Shown here one piece after another: positions 41,443-50,159 of a stretch of DNA of 64,000 nucleotides. The position numbers and the translations under genes were made by a program. Position 1 is the first letter of the stretch; the number at the start of each line of letters is the position of its first letter. Below the pieces are notes generated by a model. It saw only the letters and a list, made by a program, of their open reading frames with translations. It had not been told where the DNA came from and did not search any database. The DNA comes from CAZDKK01 sp964506245 (lineage in GTDB: Bacteria; Eisenbacteria; RBG-16-71-46; CAIMUX01; WJJG01), in NCBI GenBank assembly GCA_964506245.1, contig CAZDKK010000001.1, positions 1-64,000 on the forward strand, given 5' to 3'.

Positions 41443-42567
41443 ATGCGCGTCCTGCACCTGATCAAAGCCACCGGCCTGGCGGGCGCGGAGGCGCACCTGC
41501 TCGTGCTGCTCGATGGCCTGCGACGGGCGGGGCTCGATGCGCGGCTTCTGGTCCTGGTCGCGCCCGGCAACCCGGTCGAAGCGCTCGCCCGCGCGGCGGG
41601 GGACCGCGGCATTCCGATCACGCGCCGATCGCTTCTCGGCGACCTGGATGTCAGCCTGGGACCGAGGCTGGCGCGCGAATTCAGCCGGGCGAAGCCCGCC
41701 ATCGTGCACACCCACCTGATCCACGCCGATGTGCACGGGCTGGTCGCCGCACGGCTGGCGGGCGTTCCGGCCGTGGTGACGACGCGCCACAACCTCAACC
41801 CCTTTCGCACCCGCCCGCTTTCCCGGCTGCTCCACCGGCTCTACTGGCCGCGGGTCGATGGCTGCATCGCCGTCTCCGACGGGGTCGCCCGGTTCGCCAT
41901 CGAGATCGAGGGGGCGTCTCCGGCGCAGGTTCGCACGATCCGGCACGGCCTCGAGGAGCCCCCTCGCGGTCCGGACCGCCCTGCGCTGCGCGCTGATCTC
42001 GGGATCCGTGAAAGCGACCGGGTCGTCGGGATGGTTGGACGCCTGGTAGAACAGAAGGGTTTCCTCTATGGATTGGAGGCGTTCGCCTTGATCGCGGATC
42101 GGTGCCCGGATTGCCACTTGCTGATCGCGGGCGAGGGACCAGTGCGCACGGAGCTCGAGCGGCGCGTGGGGGAACTCGACCTGACCGCGCGCGTCCGCTT
42201 CCTCGGCTGGCGCTCCGACGCGGCCGCGCTCATGCGCGCGTTCGACCTGCTCCTCGTTCCCAGCCTGTGGGAGGGCTTCGGCTTCGTGATATTGGAGGCG
42301 ATGGCGCGCGGCGTGCCGATCATCGCCAGCGCGGTCGGCGGCATTCCCGAGGTCGTGATCACGGGATCGACCGGGATCCTGGTTCAGCCCCGCGATGTCG
42401 AGGGGATGGGTCGGGCCCTGGCCAATCTTCTCGACGATGGCACCCGCCGGCAGGGCATGGGCCAAGCCGCACGCGAGCGGGTGCGGGCGCACTTCAGTGC
42501 GCAACGTATGGTCGCAGAGACAATCGGCTTGTACCAGGAATTGATGGACCGCAAGGCACGGAAGTGA
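41443..42567 (+). CDS. GT4-family glycosyltransferase
   Basis: A 374-residue GT-B enzyme. The N-terminal Rossmann domain starts MRVLHLIKATGLAGAEAHLL, with an acceptor-loop TRHNLNPFR. The C-terminal domain has GMVGRLVEQKGF, LLIAGEGP and the donor-site EGFGFVILEAMARGVPIIAS motif (E-x7-E). It uses a nucleotide-sugar donor in the cytoplasm to build a surface glycan; the sugar is unknown. It overlaps the next GT4 gene by coupling (GTGA). Confidence 0.9.
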   Translation: MRVLHLIKATGLAGAEAHLLVLLDGLRRAGLDARLLVLVAPGNPVEALARAAGDRGIPITRRSLLGDLDVSLGPRLAREFSRAKPAIVHTHLIHADVHGLVAARLAGVPAVVTTRHNLNPFRTRPLSRLLHRLYWPRVDGCIAVSDGVARFAIEIEGASPAQVRTIRHGLEEPPRGPDRPALRADLGIRESDRVVGMVGRLVEQKGFLYGLEAFALIADRCPDCHLLIAGEGPVRTELERRVGELDLTARVRFLGWRSDAAALMRAFDLLLVPSLWEGFGFVILEAMARGVPIIASAVGGIPEVVITGSTGILVQPRDVEGMGRALANLLDDGTRRQGMGQAARERVRAHFSAQRMVAETIGLYQELMDRKARK

Positions 42568-42572
42568 ACGCG

Positions 42573-43748
42573 ATGCCCGATCTCTCGACAGCCGAGCCCG
42601 TGCGGGTTCTGCGCGTCATCGCGCGGCTCAACATCGGGGGACCCGCCATTCACGTGATTCTCACTGCAGAAGGTCTGCGCTCCAGGGGCTACGATACCAC
42701 GCTCGTCTGCGGGCCCGTCCAGCCGCCCGAGGGCGATATGATGGATCTGGCCCATCGCCAGGGTGTGCACGCCGTGCTCTTGCCGCAGCTGGGGCGGGCT
42801 CCACATCCGCTGCGTGACCTCGTCAGCCTGTGGCGACTCTGGCGGCTGATGCGCCGCGTTCGGCCGGACATCGTCCATACCCACACGGCGAAGGCGGGCT
42901 TCGTCGGGCGAATGGCGGCCCGTCTGGCCGGCGTCCCGGTGGTGGTCCACACCTTCCATGGCCACGTATTCGAAGGCTACTTCGGCCGGGCGGCCACCGG
43001 CCTGTTCCTGCAGCTCGAGCGCCTGGCCGCGCGGGGGTCGACGTGCATCGTGACGCTGAGCGAGCGCCTGCGTTGCGAGCTGACCGAAGTCCACCACGTC
43101 GCCCGACCCGAGAAGGTCGAGGTGATCCCACTCGGCCTGGACCTGCGGCACCTGGCGGTCTCGCCTCGGCGCCAGGGCGACTTCCGTCGATCGCTGGACA
43201 TTCCCCAGGACGTCCCGCTGGTCGGCATCGTGGGACGACTCGTGCCGATCAAGCGACACGAGCTGCTCATTGTGGCCGCAGGAGGGGTGCGAGAGGCCTT
43301 CCCGGACGCCCGGTTCGCGGTGATCGGCGACGGAGAGCTACGTTCCAACCTCGAAGCTCGCGCGGCGGCCATAGGGCTGGAGCACGCGTTCCATTTCGCG
43401 GGCTGGCGATCGGATCTGGAGGCTGTCTACAGCGACCTGGATCTCTGCGTCCTGTGCAGCCGCAACGAGGGCACGCCCGTCTCCGTGATCGAGGCCCTGA
43501 CTGCCGGGTGCCCGGTCGTGGCGACCGACGTGGGGGGTGTGGCGGACATCTTGGGTCAGGAGACTTGGGGGCGCCTGGTTCCCCCCGAAGATCCCGCGGC
43601 TCTGGCCGAAGCGATCGTGGCCATCCTGCGAGATCCCCCCGATGTCGGGAGTGCCCGCCGAATCATGCCTGCCCGCTACGGCGTCGGCCGCCTGCTGGAC
43701 GACCTCGACGCGCTCTACCGGCGGCTGCTGGCACAGGCAGCGCGGTGA
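42573..43748 (+). CDS. GT4-family glycosyltransferase
   Basis: A 391-residue GT-B enzyme paralogous to its upstream partner: RVLRVIARLNIGGPAIHV near the start, FHGHVFEGYF in the acceptor region, GIVGRLVPIKRHELL, IGDGELR, and NEGTPVSVIEALTAGCPVVATDVGG for donor binding. ATG 42573 is chosen for its nearby GGAAG; GTG 42564, overlapping the upstream stop, is equally possible. The two genes form a small glycan-assembly operon. Confidence 0.9.
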   Translation: MPDLSTAEPVRVLRVIARLNIGGPAIHVILTAEGLRSRGYDTTLVCGPVQPPEGDMMDLAHRQGVHAVLLPQLGRAPHPLRDLVSLWRLWRLMRRVRPDIVHTHTAKAGFVGRMAARLAGVPVVVHTFHGHVFEGYFGRAATGLFLQLERLAARGSTCIVTLSERLRCELTEVHHVARPEKVEVIPLGLDLRHLAVSPRRQGDFRRSLDIPQDVPLVGIVGRLVPIKRHELLIVAAGGVREAFPDARFAVIGDGELRSNLEARAAAIGLEHAFHFAGWRSDLEAVYSDLDLCVLCSRNEGTPVSVIEALTAGCPVVATDVGGVADILGQETWGRLVPPEDPAALAEAIVAILRDPPDVGSARRIMPARYGVGRLLDDLDALYRRLLAQAAR

Positions 43749-43848
43749 CCCACCGGGCCGGGGCGGGCAGCGCCGTGACGCCACGGGGCGCGGCGGGCGG
43801 TTCTGTCCCGCCGGGTCGCTCGATCTCCCCACGAGTCCGAGGATCTCG

Positions 43849-43857
43849 TGATATCAT
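43849..43857 (+). promoter_or_regulatory. Extended -10 promoter candidate for the M14 gene
   Basis: TGATATCAT is an extended -10 (TGN plus TATCAT, 5 of 6 to consensus). No -35 is needed or seen. Transcription would begin near 43864 and include the hairpin at 43887-43912 in the leader. Confidence 0.45.
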
Positions 43858-43886
43858 TGTCCCCGGCCCGGTTGCCCAATCGAGCC

Positions 43887-43912
43887 GCCGGCGGCAGCGG
43901 AACGCCGCCGGC
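43887..43912 (+). other. 9-bp hairpin in the leader of the M14 gene
   Basis: GCCGGCGGC (43887-43895) and GCCGCCGGC (43904-43912) flank an 8-nt loop, about 70 bp before the start codon. It could be a leader structure or terminator of upstream transcription. Confidence 0.35.
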
Positions 43913-43981
43913 CGTGACGGCCTCACTGCCCGGTGACCGAGATGGGTCGCGCCGGCGGTGACCGCTCTGCAGGAGGTGTGC

Positions 43982-46975
43982 ATGCGTCTCTGGAACGGCA
44001 ACATCCCGCGCTCCCCGCTCTCATCGGCTCCCTCACGCGCCACGACCGCCGCCAGCCTCGTGCTGTGGACGACCCTGGCCCTGGCCACGCTGGCCGCCCT
44101 GGCCGCCCAGCCCGCGGCCGCCGGCGCGGCCCGGCCCCTGGCCGGCGACGAGCCCGTGGGGATCCGCGTCGACAACATCTCGACCGGTGAGATCGAGCGG
44201 CTCGAGCAAGAAGGCTTCGACGTCGCCTTCCGCGGCGCCGACTACGTCGAGCTGCTCGCGCGGCCGGGGGACACCGGGCGCCTGGAACGCATGGGCTACA
44301 CCTGGAGGCTTCTCGGGCGTGACCTCTTCCCGGGTGCTCGCTCGGTGAGTGACGAGGGCAACCTGGATCCGCAGTATCACACCTACCAGGAGATGCTCGA
44401 CGAACTGACGCTGCTCGCGACCACGCACCCGAACATCTGCCAGATGTACGAGATTGGCGACGCCGAGAGTCGCATCTGGTGGTGGGACAACTACACCTAC
44501 CAGTACGACATCTGGGCCGTGCGCATCTCGGACAATCCGAGCATCGATGAGCCGGAGCCGTGCATCGTCTACGATGGCCGGCATCACGCGCGCGAGCCGG
44601 TGGGGACGGAGATCTCCCTCGCCGTGGCGCGCTACTTCTGCGAGAACTACGGGGTCGACCCCGAGATCACACAGGTCGTGAATTCCAGCGAGATCTGGGT
44701 CGTGCCGATGATCAACCCCGACGGGCACCAGTGGGTGGAGAGCGTCGATCCCTGGTGGCGCAAGAACCTCTTCGATCATGACACCGACCACCATGTCGAT
44801 GACTATGAGGGCATCGATCTCAACCGCAACTACGACTGGCACTGGGAAGCCGGGAGCTGGAACAGCGAGACCTATGGTGGGCCCTACGCATTCCGTGCGC
44901 CCGAGACCACAGCCCTGCGCGACCTGTGCCTCGAGCACCGACCGGCGATCAATCCAACGTACCACAGCTACGGGCGGCAGGTCCTCTATCCGTTCGGCTA
45001 CGGCGTGCTCGCCGAGCCGGCCGTGCTCGACATCGCCACCGAGTATGCTGGGCGCATCTCCTATACGCCCATGCAATCGACCACCCCGACAGGATCTTCC
45101 AAAGACTATTTCTACGGCGTCATCGGCACGGCCGGCTTCACGGTGGAGACGGCCACCGACTTCATCCCCAGCGGCACGTCGATGCTCGCCGAAGTGCAGC
45201 AGCTCCTGCCGGGCAGCATCTGGCTGGCGAAGCGGCTGTGGGGCCCGTCGATCCAGGGCACGGTGACCGACTCGATCGCGGGCATCCCGCTCGCGGCGAC
45301 CATCCATATCCCGGAAATCATGGAGGTCTATGGCCAAGGCGAGCTGTGGGACATGCAGACCGAGGCTTCGACCGGCTACTACTGCCGCGTGCGCCCGGCG
45401 GCCCAGCAGACGATCACCCTCATGGTCAGCGCGGACGGCTACTTCGGCAAGACCGTGCGGGTGACGACGGGCGGCACGACCGCGACGGTGTTGAACATTC
45501 AGCTCGTGCCTGAGAGCTTCGACCGCGGCATCGTGCAGGGCACGGTGACCAACGCGACGGCGGGTGGCGCCCCGGTGCCCAATGCGACGGTCACCGTGAT
45601 CGGCGCGGGCGTGAGCGTGCCGACCAACGCCAGCGGCTTCTACAGCGGCTATGTGGCCCCGGGCAGCTATCGCTTGGCGGTCCACCACGAGAGCTTCGCG
45701 CCCGACACCTCGGACTACGTCCCGGTTGTGATCGGGGAGATCACGACGGTCGACTTCTCGCTCGTCGATATCGCCGGGCCGGCGATCACCAACACGACGC
45801 AGTACCCGAACACCGAGGACCCCGTCGGGCCCTACGAGATCGAAACCACGATCACGGACATGAGCCCGCTGGCCGAGAAGACGCTCTTCTACCGCGTGGG
45901 CACGCAGCCGTTCCAGGCCCTGCCGATGGCGTCAGTCGGCCTGAATCGCTTCCAGGCGGACATCCCCGGCCAGCCCCTCGGGTCAGTGATCCAGTACTAC
46001 GTGTTCGCGACAGACCTGGGCGGCAACCAGTCGGCGGATCCGCCCGAGGCGCCGTCCGAGCTCTACATGTTCCGCGTGTCGCCGTTCGTGGTGGTCTTCG
46101 AGGATGCGATGGAGACCGGTCAGGGCAACTGGTTGCACGCCGCGGTGACCAGCGGCTATGTCGACCAGTGGCACATCTCGACCCAGCGCAACCACACCCC
46201 GGGCGGGACGACGAGCTGGAAGTGCGGCGCGGCCGGCACGGGCACCTACGCCAACCTCCTCGACGGCGGGCTCGAGTCGCCCAGTTTCACACTGGGTGAA
46301 TCCGGCGAGCTGACGCTGTGGCACTGGATCGAGGCCGAGGCCAGCAGCTCCTATCCGACCCAGGCCTACGACGGCGGCCTGGTAGAGATCTCCGTCGAGG
46401 GCGGCCCGTGGACACAGATCGTGCCCGAGGGCGGCTACACGCACACGATCCGCGCCAGCAGCCAACCGGGCCCGTTCCCGGCCGGCACCCCCATCTTCTC
46501 GGGCGCGATCACCTGGAACGAGGTTACCTTCGACCTGTCGGCCTACGAGAATGTGGAGGCGCGCGTCCGCTTCCGCTTCGGCAGCGACGGCAACACCGGC
46601 CGCGAGGGGTGGTACATCGACGACGTGCTGGTCCGTTCGATGAATCCCGCGTCCGGCGTCGAGGAACAACCGCTCTCCCTGGCGCCGCTGCGCTGCACAC
46701 GGCTCCTCTGCAGCCCGAGCCCGTGCCTGGCCGGCGTCGGCGCGGGTGTGCGCTACGAACTGAGCCGTCCGGCCCCGGTCGTGGTGCGCGTCTTCGATGC
46801 CGCCGGCCGCCAGGTGTCGGTCCTGACCGCCGGGCAGGCGCAGGCCGCAGGATCGATCTGGTGGGACGGCCGCGATGCCGCCGGCCGCCCGGTGGGTTCG
46901 GGCATGTACCTCCTGCGGCTCGACGCCGCCGGGCAGAGCCTGATCGGCCGCAAGGTGATGCTGCTGGCGAGGTAG
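43982..46975 (+). CDS. Secreted M14 zinc carboxypeptidase with C-terminal FlgD-type sorting module
   Basis: A 997-residue exoprotease starting at ATG 43982 behind AGGAGG. A signal peptide (about residues 25-50) and propeptide-like segment precede the M14 domain: YDGRHHAREPVG (zinc His and Glu), VPMINPDGHQW, GIDLNRNYDWHW, NPTYHSYG (third zinc His), and the catalytic-Glu region GFTVETATDFI. Then come two carboxypeptidase regulatory-like domains (about 420-600), an immune-inhibitor/MAM-like sandwich, and a FlgD Ig-like tail (VVRVFDAAGRQVSVLTAG, PVGSGMYLLRL). It degrades proteins outside the cell or at the surface. Confidence 0.92.
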   Translation: MRLWNGNIPRSPLSSAPSRATTAASLVLWTTLALATLAALAAQPAAAGAARPLAGDEPVGIRVDNISTGEIERLEQEGFDVAFRGADYVELLARPGDTGRLERMGYTWRLLGRDLFPGARSVSDEGNLDPQYHTYQEMLDELTLLATTHPNICQMYEIGDAESRIWWWDNYTYQYDIWAVRISDNPSIDEPEPCIVYDGRHHAREPVGTEISLAVARYFCENYGVDPEITQVVNSSEIWVVPMINPDGHQWVESVDPWWRKNLFDHDTDHHVDDYEGIDLNRNYDWHWEAGSWNSETYGGPYAFRAPETTALRDLCLEHRPAINPTYHSYGRQVLYPFGYGVLAEPAVLDIATEYAGRISYTPMQSTTPTGSSKDYFYGVIGTAGFTVETATDFIPSGTSMLAEVQQLLPGSIWLAKRLWGPSIQGTVTDSIAGIPLAATIHIPEIMEVYGQGELWDMQTEASTGYYCRVRPAAQQTITLMVSADGYFGKTVRVTTGGTTATVLNIQLVPESFDRGIVQGTVTNATAGGAPVPNATVTVIGAGVSVPTNASGFYSGYVAPGSYRLAVHHESFAPDTSDYVPVVIGEITTVDFSLVDIAGPAITNTTQYPNTEDPVGPYEIETTITDMSPLAEKTLFYRVGTQPFQALPMASVGLNRFQADIPGQPLGSVIQYYVFATDLGGNQSADPPEAPSELYMFRVSPFVVVFEDAMETGQGNWLHAAVTSGYVDQWHISTQRNHTPGGTTSWKCGAAGTGTYANLLDGGLESPSFTLGESGELTLWHWIEAEASSSYPTQAYDGGLVEISVEGGPWTQIVPEGGYTHTIRASSQPGPFPAGTPIFSGAITWNEVTFDLSAYENVEARVRFRFGSDGNTGREGWYIDDVLVRSMNPASGVEEQPLSLAPLRCTRLLCSPSPCLAGVGAGVRYELSRPAPVVVRVFDAAGRQVSVLTAGQAQAAGSIWWDGRDAAGRPVGSGMYLLRLDAAGQSLIGRKVMLLAR

Positions 46976-46989
46976 AGTTGCCGGCGCAA

Positions 46990-49089
46990 ATGGGCGACCG
47001 CGACAGCCGCAAGGATGCGTCCCCGCGGGTTCCGCCGGATGAGACCCGGCGACGGGGCGTCACCATAGCCGCCGTGCTGATCTGCGCCGTGGTGGGCCTC
47101 GCCTTCAGCAACAGTTTCGGCGGCGTGTTCGTGCTCGACGACCTGCCGAACATCGTCCGCAATCCGGCCATCCGCACCCTGTGGCCGCCGTGGCGAGCGC
47201 TTGCCAATCCCCCGCTCGGCTTGAACGGCCGTCCGCTGGTCACGCTCACGCTGGCCCTCAACTACGCCGTGAGCGGCGAGCAGGCCTGGAGCTACCACGT
47301 CCTCAATCTTCTGATCCACATCCTCGCCGCGCTCACGCTGATGGGGATCCTGCGGCGAACCCTGCTCATGCCCCGCCTGCACGCCGGCTTCGGAGGGGCC
47401 GCGACGCCGCTGGCCGCGATCGCAGCGGTGATCTGGGCGGTGCATCCGCTGCAGACCCAAGCCATCACCTACGTCATCCAACGCTGTGAATCGCTGATGG
47501 GCCTCTTCTTCCTGCTCACGCTCTACGCGGCGATCCGCGGCTGGCAGTCACCCGCACCGCGGCGCTGGCACGCGGCGGCCATCGCGGCCTTCCTGGCCGG
47601 TGCCGGCAGCAAGGAGGTCATCGCCGCCGCCCCGCCGCTGGTCTTCCTCTATGATCTGCTCTTCGTGCACGAACGTCCGCGCGAGGCCCTGCGCGGCTCG
47701 CGCGCGTTGTACGCCGGGCTCCTGATCGGCCTGGTCCTGCTCGCGGTACAGGTGGTCGCGTCCAGCATGAGCACGCTCGGACTCGAGCGGCTGTCGATCA
47801 CTTCGGCCGAGTATGCCCGCACCCAGCCAGAGGTCATCCTGCACTACCTGCGCCTGGCGATCTGGCCGCACCCGCTGGTGCTCGACTACCAGTGGCCGAT
47901 CGCCCGGCCCGCCGCGGCCATCGTGCCCGGCACGATCCTGCTCGTGCTCCTGGGCGCAACCGCCTGGGCTTGCTGGCGGCGGCGTCCGCTCGGATATCCG
48001 GGTGCGTGGTTCTTCCTCATCCTCGCGCCCAGCTCGAGCGTGATCCCGATCCGCGATCTGGCCTTCGAGCACCGGATGTACCTGCCCCTGGCCAGCGTGG
48101 TCGTGCTGGCAGTGGTTGGGGCCTACGCCCTGGCGCGGCGACGGGCGCGCGTCGGGATGGCGGGAGCGCTGGTGGTCGTCACGGTGCTGGGTTTCCTGAC
48201 GTTCGACCGCAACCGCGACTACCGGAGCGAGCTGACGATCTGGACCGATACGGTTGCAAAGCGGCCCCTCAACGCCGGTGCGCATCTGAACCTGGGTGCG
48301 GCGCTCGACGCGGCCGGACGCACGCGGGAAGCGCGGGAGCATACCGAGCGGGCCGCGCGGCTCAACCCCGCGTCGGCCCTGGCCCGCAACAACCTCGGGT
48401 GCATGTTGGCGGGGGAGGGCGACCTGGCCGGGGCAGCGACGCAGCTCGAGGAAGCGACGCGCCTGGATCCCACCTACGCCGAGGCGCAGTACAACCTGGG
48501 CAACGTGCTGCACGGGTTGCGGCGCTTCGCGGAAGCGGAGGCGCACTATCGCCGCGCGCTGGAGCTTCAGCCAGGCTACTTCGCCGCGCAGCGCAGCCTG
48601 GGCCGAACGCTGCAAGCGACCGGGAAGCTGGCGGAGGCCGCGGAGAGCTACCGCCTGGCCCTGCGGATGAATCCGCGAGACGCCGAGGTCCACCACGACC
48701 TGGGGGGCGTCCTCCTCGGAGGCGGGCGACTGGACGAGGCCCTGGCGAGTTTTCGCGAGGCGGCGCGCCTGAAGCCCGATTGGCTGGCGCCGCAGAACGC
48801 CATCGCCTGGATCTTGGCGACCCACCCCGATCCCGACCGCCGCGATCCGGCCGCCGCCGTGCGGATGGCCGAGCAGCTGGCGGCGCGGACCGGGCAACAG
48901 AACTCGGGGGTGCTCGACACGCTGGCCGCGGCCTATGCCGCCGCCGGACGATTCACCGACGCGATCAGAACCGCAGAGCAGGCCCTGGCGGTCCTCAACG
49001 CGCGCGGGCCGGAGGGCCCGGCCCGCGAGATCGAGCAGCGGCTGGCCCTCTATCGGCAGGGCCAGCCGTTCGTATGTGCGATGCGCTAG
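46990..49089 (+). CDS. TMTC-like membrane protein with TPR tail (putative O-mannosyltransferase-like)
   Basis: A 699-residue protein with about 11 TM helices, then six or more TPR units (residues about 420-640, for example EAQYNLGNVLHGLRRFAEAEAHYRRALELQP). The first luminal loop has VFVLDDLPNIVRNPAIR, the Asp-Asp signature of TMTC/GT-C proteins that add mannose from a lipid donor. Bacterial members are unstudied, so function is inferred. The ATG 46990 start is 14 bp from the M14 gene; a TTG 12 bases earlier is possible. Its stop shares the CTAG tetranucleotide with the convergent PEP-CTERM gene. Confidence 0.82.
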   Translation: MGDRDSRKDASPRVPPDETRRRGVTIAAVLICAVVGLAFSNSFGGVFVLDDLPNIVRNPAIRTLWPPWRALANPPLGLNGRPLVTLTLALNYAVSGEQAWSYHVLNLLIHILAALTLMGILRRTLLMPRLHAGFGGAATPLAAIAAVIWAVHPLQTQAITYVIQRCESLMGLFFLLTLYAAIRGWQSPAPRRWHAAAIAAFLAGAGSKEVIAAAPPLVFLYDLLFVHERPREALRGSRALYAGLLIGLVLLAVQVVASSMSTLGLERLSITSAEYARTQPEVILHYLRLAIWPHPLVLDYQWPIARPAAAIVPGTILLVLLGATAWACWRRRPLGYPGAWFFLILAPSSSVIPIRDLAFEHRMYLPLASVVVLAVVGAYALARRRARVGMAGALVVVTVLGFLTFDRNRDYRSELTIWTDTVAKRPLNAGAHLNLGAALDAAGRTREAREHTERAARLNPASALARNNLGCMLAGEGDLAGAATQLEEATRLDPTYAEAQYNLGNVLHGLRRFAEAEAHYRRALELQPGYFAAQRSLGRTLQATGKLAEAAESYRLALRMNPRDAEVHHDLGGVLLGGGRLDEALASFREAARLKPDWLAPQNAIAWILATHPDPDRRDPAAAVRMAEQLAARTGQQNSGVLDTLAAAYAAAGRFTDAIRTAEQALAVLNARGPEGPAREIEQRLALYRQGQPFVCAMR

Positions 49090-49805
49090 CCCCGGCGGCG
49101 CCTGAAGAGCGCGAGCCCGGAACCGGCGAGAGCCAGACCCAGCAGGGCCACTGACGAAGGCTCGGGGACGTCATCGGGGGGGCCCAGCAGGTCCTGGTCG
49201 CCCTCCCAGTCCCAGTACGTGGCCACGTCCTGGCCGCGATCGTCCAGGTACTGGGCCACGAAGCCGTCGTAGAAGCCCTCTGCCGTGTAGCCGAAGTAGG
49301 AGATGTTGTCCAGACCGAGAACCTTGAAGTTGCCCGCGGTCAGGTCCCAGCCAGTCCTGCGGCCGCCGTCGTAGATCGCTTCCCACACGGAGATCTGCAA
49401 CGCCGCGCGGCTCAGCTTGTCTTCCACGGTGTTCTGGTTGTACAGCGGCACGCCATACTTGTTGTAGAGGTACGCCGCCCAGTCCAGCCCTGCCTGCGAG
49501 ATGCCCGAGGCCATCGCACTCGATGGAACCTCGTTGGTCGGATAGACGTTCCAGTAGCGAGGATGGCCGTACATCCCGGTCCCGATGTCCAGGCAGTAGA
49601 AATCAGCCCAGTACGTTCCCGAGGCGTCGTACCCCTGCCACGACCCGAAGCTGTAGTTGAGCAGGTTCGTGGAGTTGACGGAGAAGTCGCCCACCAGGAC
49701 GTTGTAGTTGTAGGAGAACTCCGGGTCCATGTAGACGACGGAGGCTCCGGACGCCGCCGGCAGGCAGAGTGCCACCGCTGCCATCGCCAATAACCATCTC
49801 AGCAT
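49086..49805 (-). CDS. PEP-CTERM surface protein
   Basis: A 239-residue secreted protein: signal peptide (LLAMAAVALCLPAASG), a Tyr/Asn-rich globular part, and at the C-terminus VPEPSSVALLGLALAGSG followed by RRRR, the PEP motif, TM segment and basic cluster recognised by an exosortase. ATG 49805 is chosen; a TTG seven codons upstream is the only longer option. The domain between is unknown; WYWDWEGDQ-like acidic aromatics stand out. No exosortase lies in the window, so sorting must be done by one encoded elsewhere. It has a strong promoter at 49937-49965. Confidence 0.88.
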   Translation of the reverse strand: MLRWLLAMAAVALCLPAASGASVVYMDPEFSYNYNVLVGDFSVNSTNLLNYSFGSWQGYDASGTYWADFYCLDIGTGMYGHPRYWNVYPTNEVPSSAMASGISQAGLDWAAYLYNKYGVPLYNQNTVEDKLSRAALQISVWEAIYDGGRRTGWDLTAGNFKVLGLDNISYFGYTAEGFYDGFVAQYLDDRGQDVATYWDWEGDQDLLGPPDDVPEPSSVALLGLALAGSGLALFRRRRG

Positions 49806-49936
49806 GGTCGCAACCCCCAGTCTCAAAGGTGTCCCTTGCCGTCATGCGATTCCCTGCTGGATGCCGGGGCATCGGCAGGGCATCTATGAAGCGACCTCGG
49901 GCGGGCCACGGGGGTCCTCCGAGGTAACGCATGTAA

Positions 49937-49965
49937 ACTATACACCATAAGTATACGCATGTCAA
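49937..49965 (-). promoter_or_regulatory. Strong sigma-70 promoter of the PEP-CTERM gene
   Basis: On the minus strand TTGACA (49965-49960) and TATAGT (49942-49937) are exactly 17 bp apart, in an A/T-rich stretch. Transcription should start near 49930, giving a leader of about 125 nt. The tandem ATCCTC sites of the dispersed element end 15 bp upstream of the -35. Confidence 0.75.
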
Positions 49966-49976
49966 GTTTGTCGTGG

Positions 49977-50090
49977 AACGAGGATTGGTGAGGATCACAG
50001 TGTAAATGATTACAAAACATTCATTTAGGCAGACAGGTTGTCATGCCAGCGGACGTGGGCTGTGAGTCCCGGAGGGTTCGCAAGGCAGCC
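49977..50090 (+). repeat. Dispersed intergenic element, copy 1
   Basis: By hand alignment this copy matches copy 2 (60006-60119) at about 81 of 110 columns. The first 71 positions align without a gap. Conserved parts are two GAGGAT sites 10 bp apart (49980 and 49990), GTAAATG, TCATGCC, and a 21-nt identical block from 50066 that forms a hairpin (TGTGAG 50061-50066 with TTCGCA 50077-50082). Confidence 0.75.
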
Positions 50091-50159
50091 GGGGGGGTCA
50101 CCAATCTTCGCACCACAGCCTGGGAAGAAGTGCGGCAGGTCACCGTAAGTCATTTTCAT

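Noticed and set aside
50066..50095. GGG..CGCAAGGC in the dispersed element recalled a c-di-GMP-I (GEMM) riboswitch.
   Set aside because: The upstream GGCAAACC half and the tetraloop are missing, and copy 1 has no plus-strand gene close downstream.
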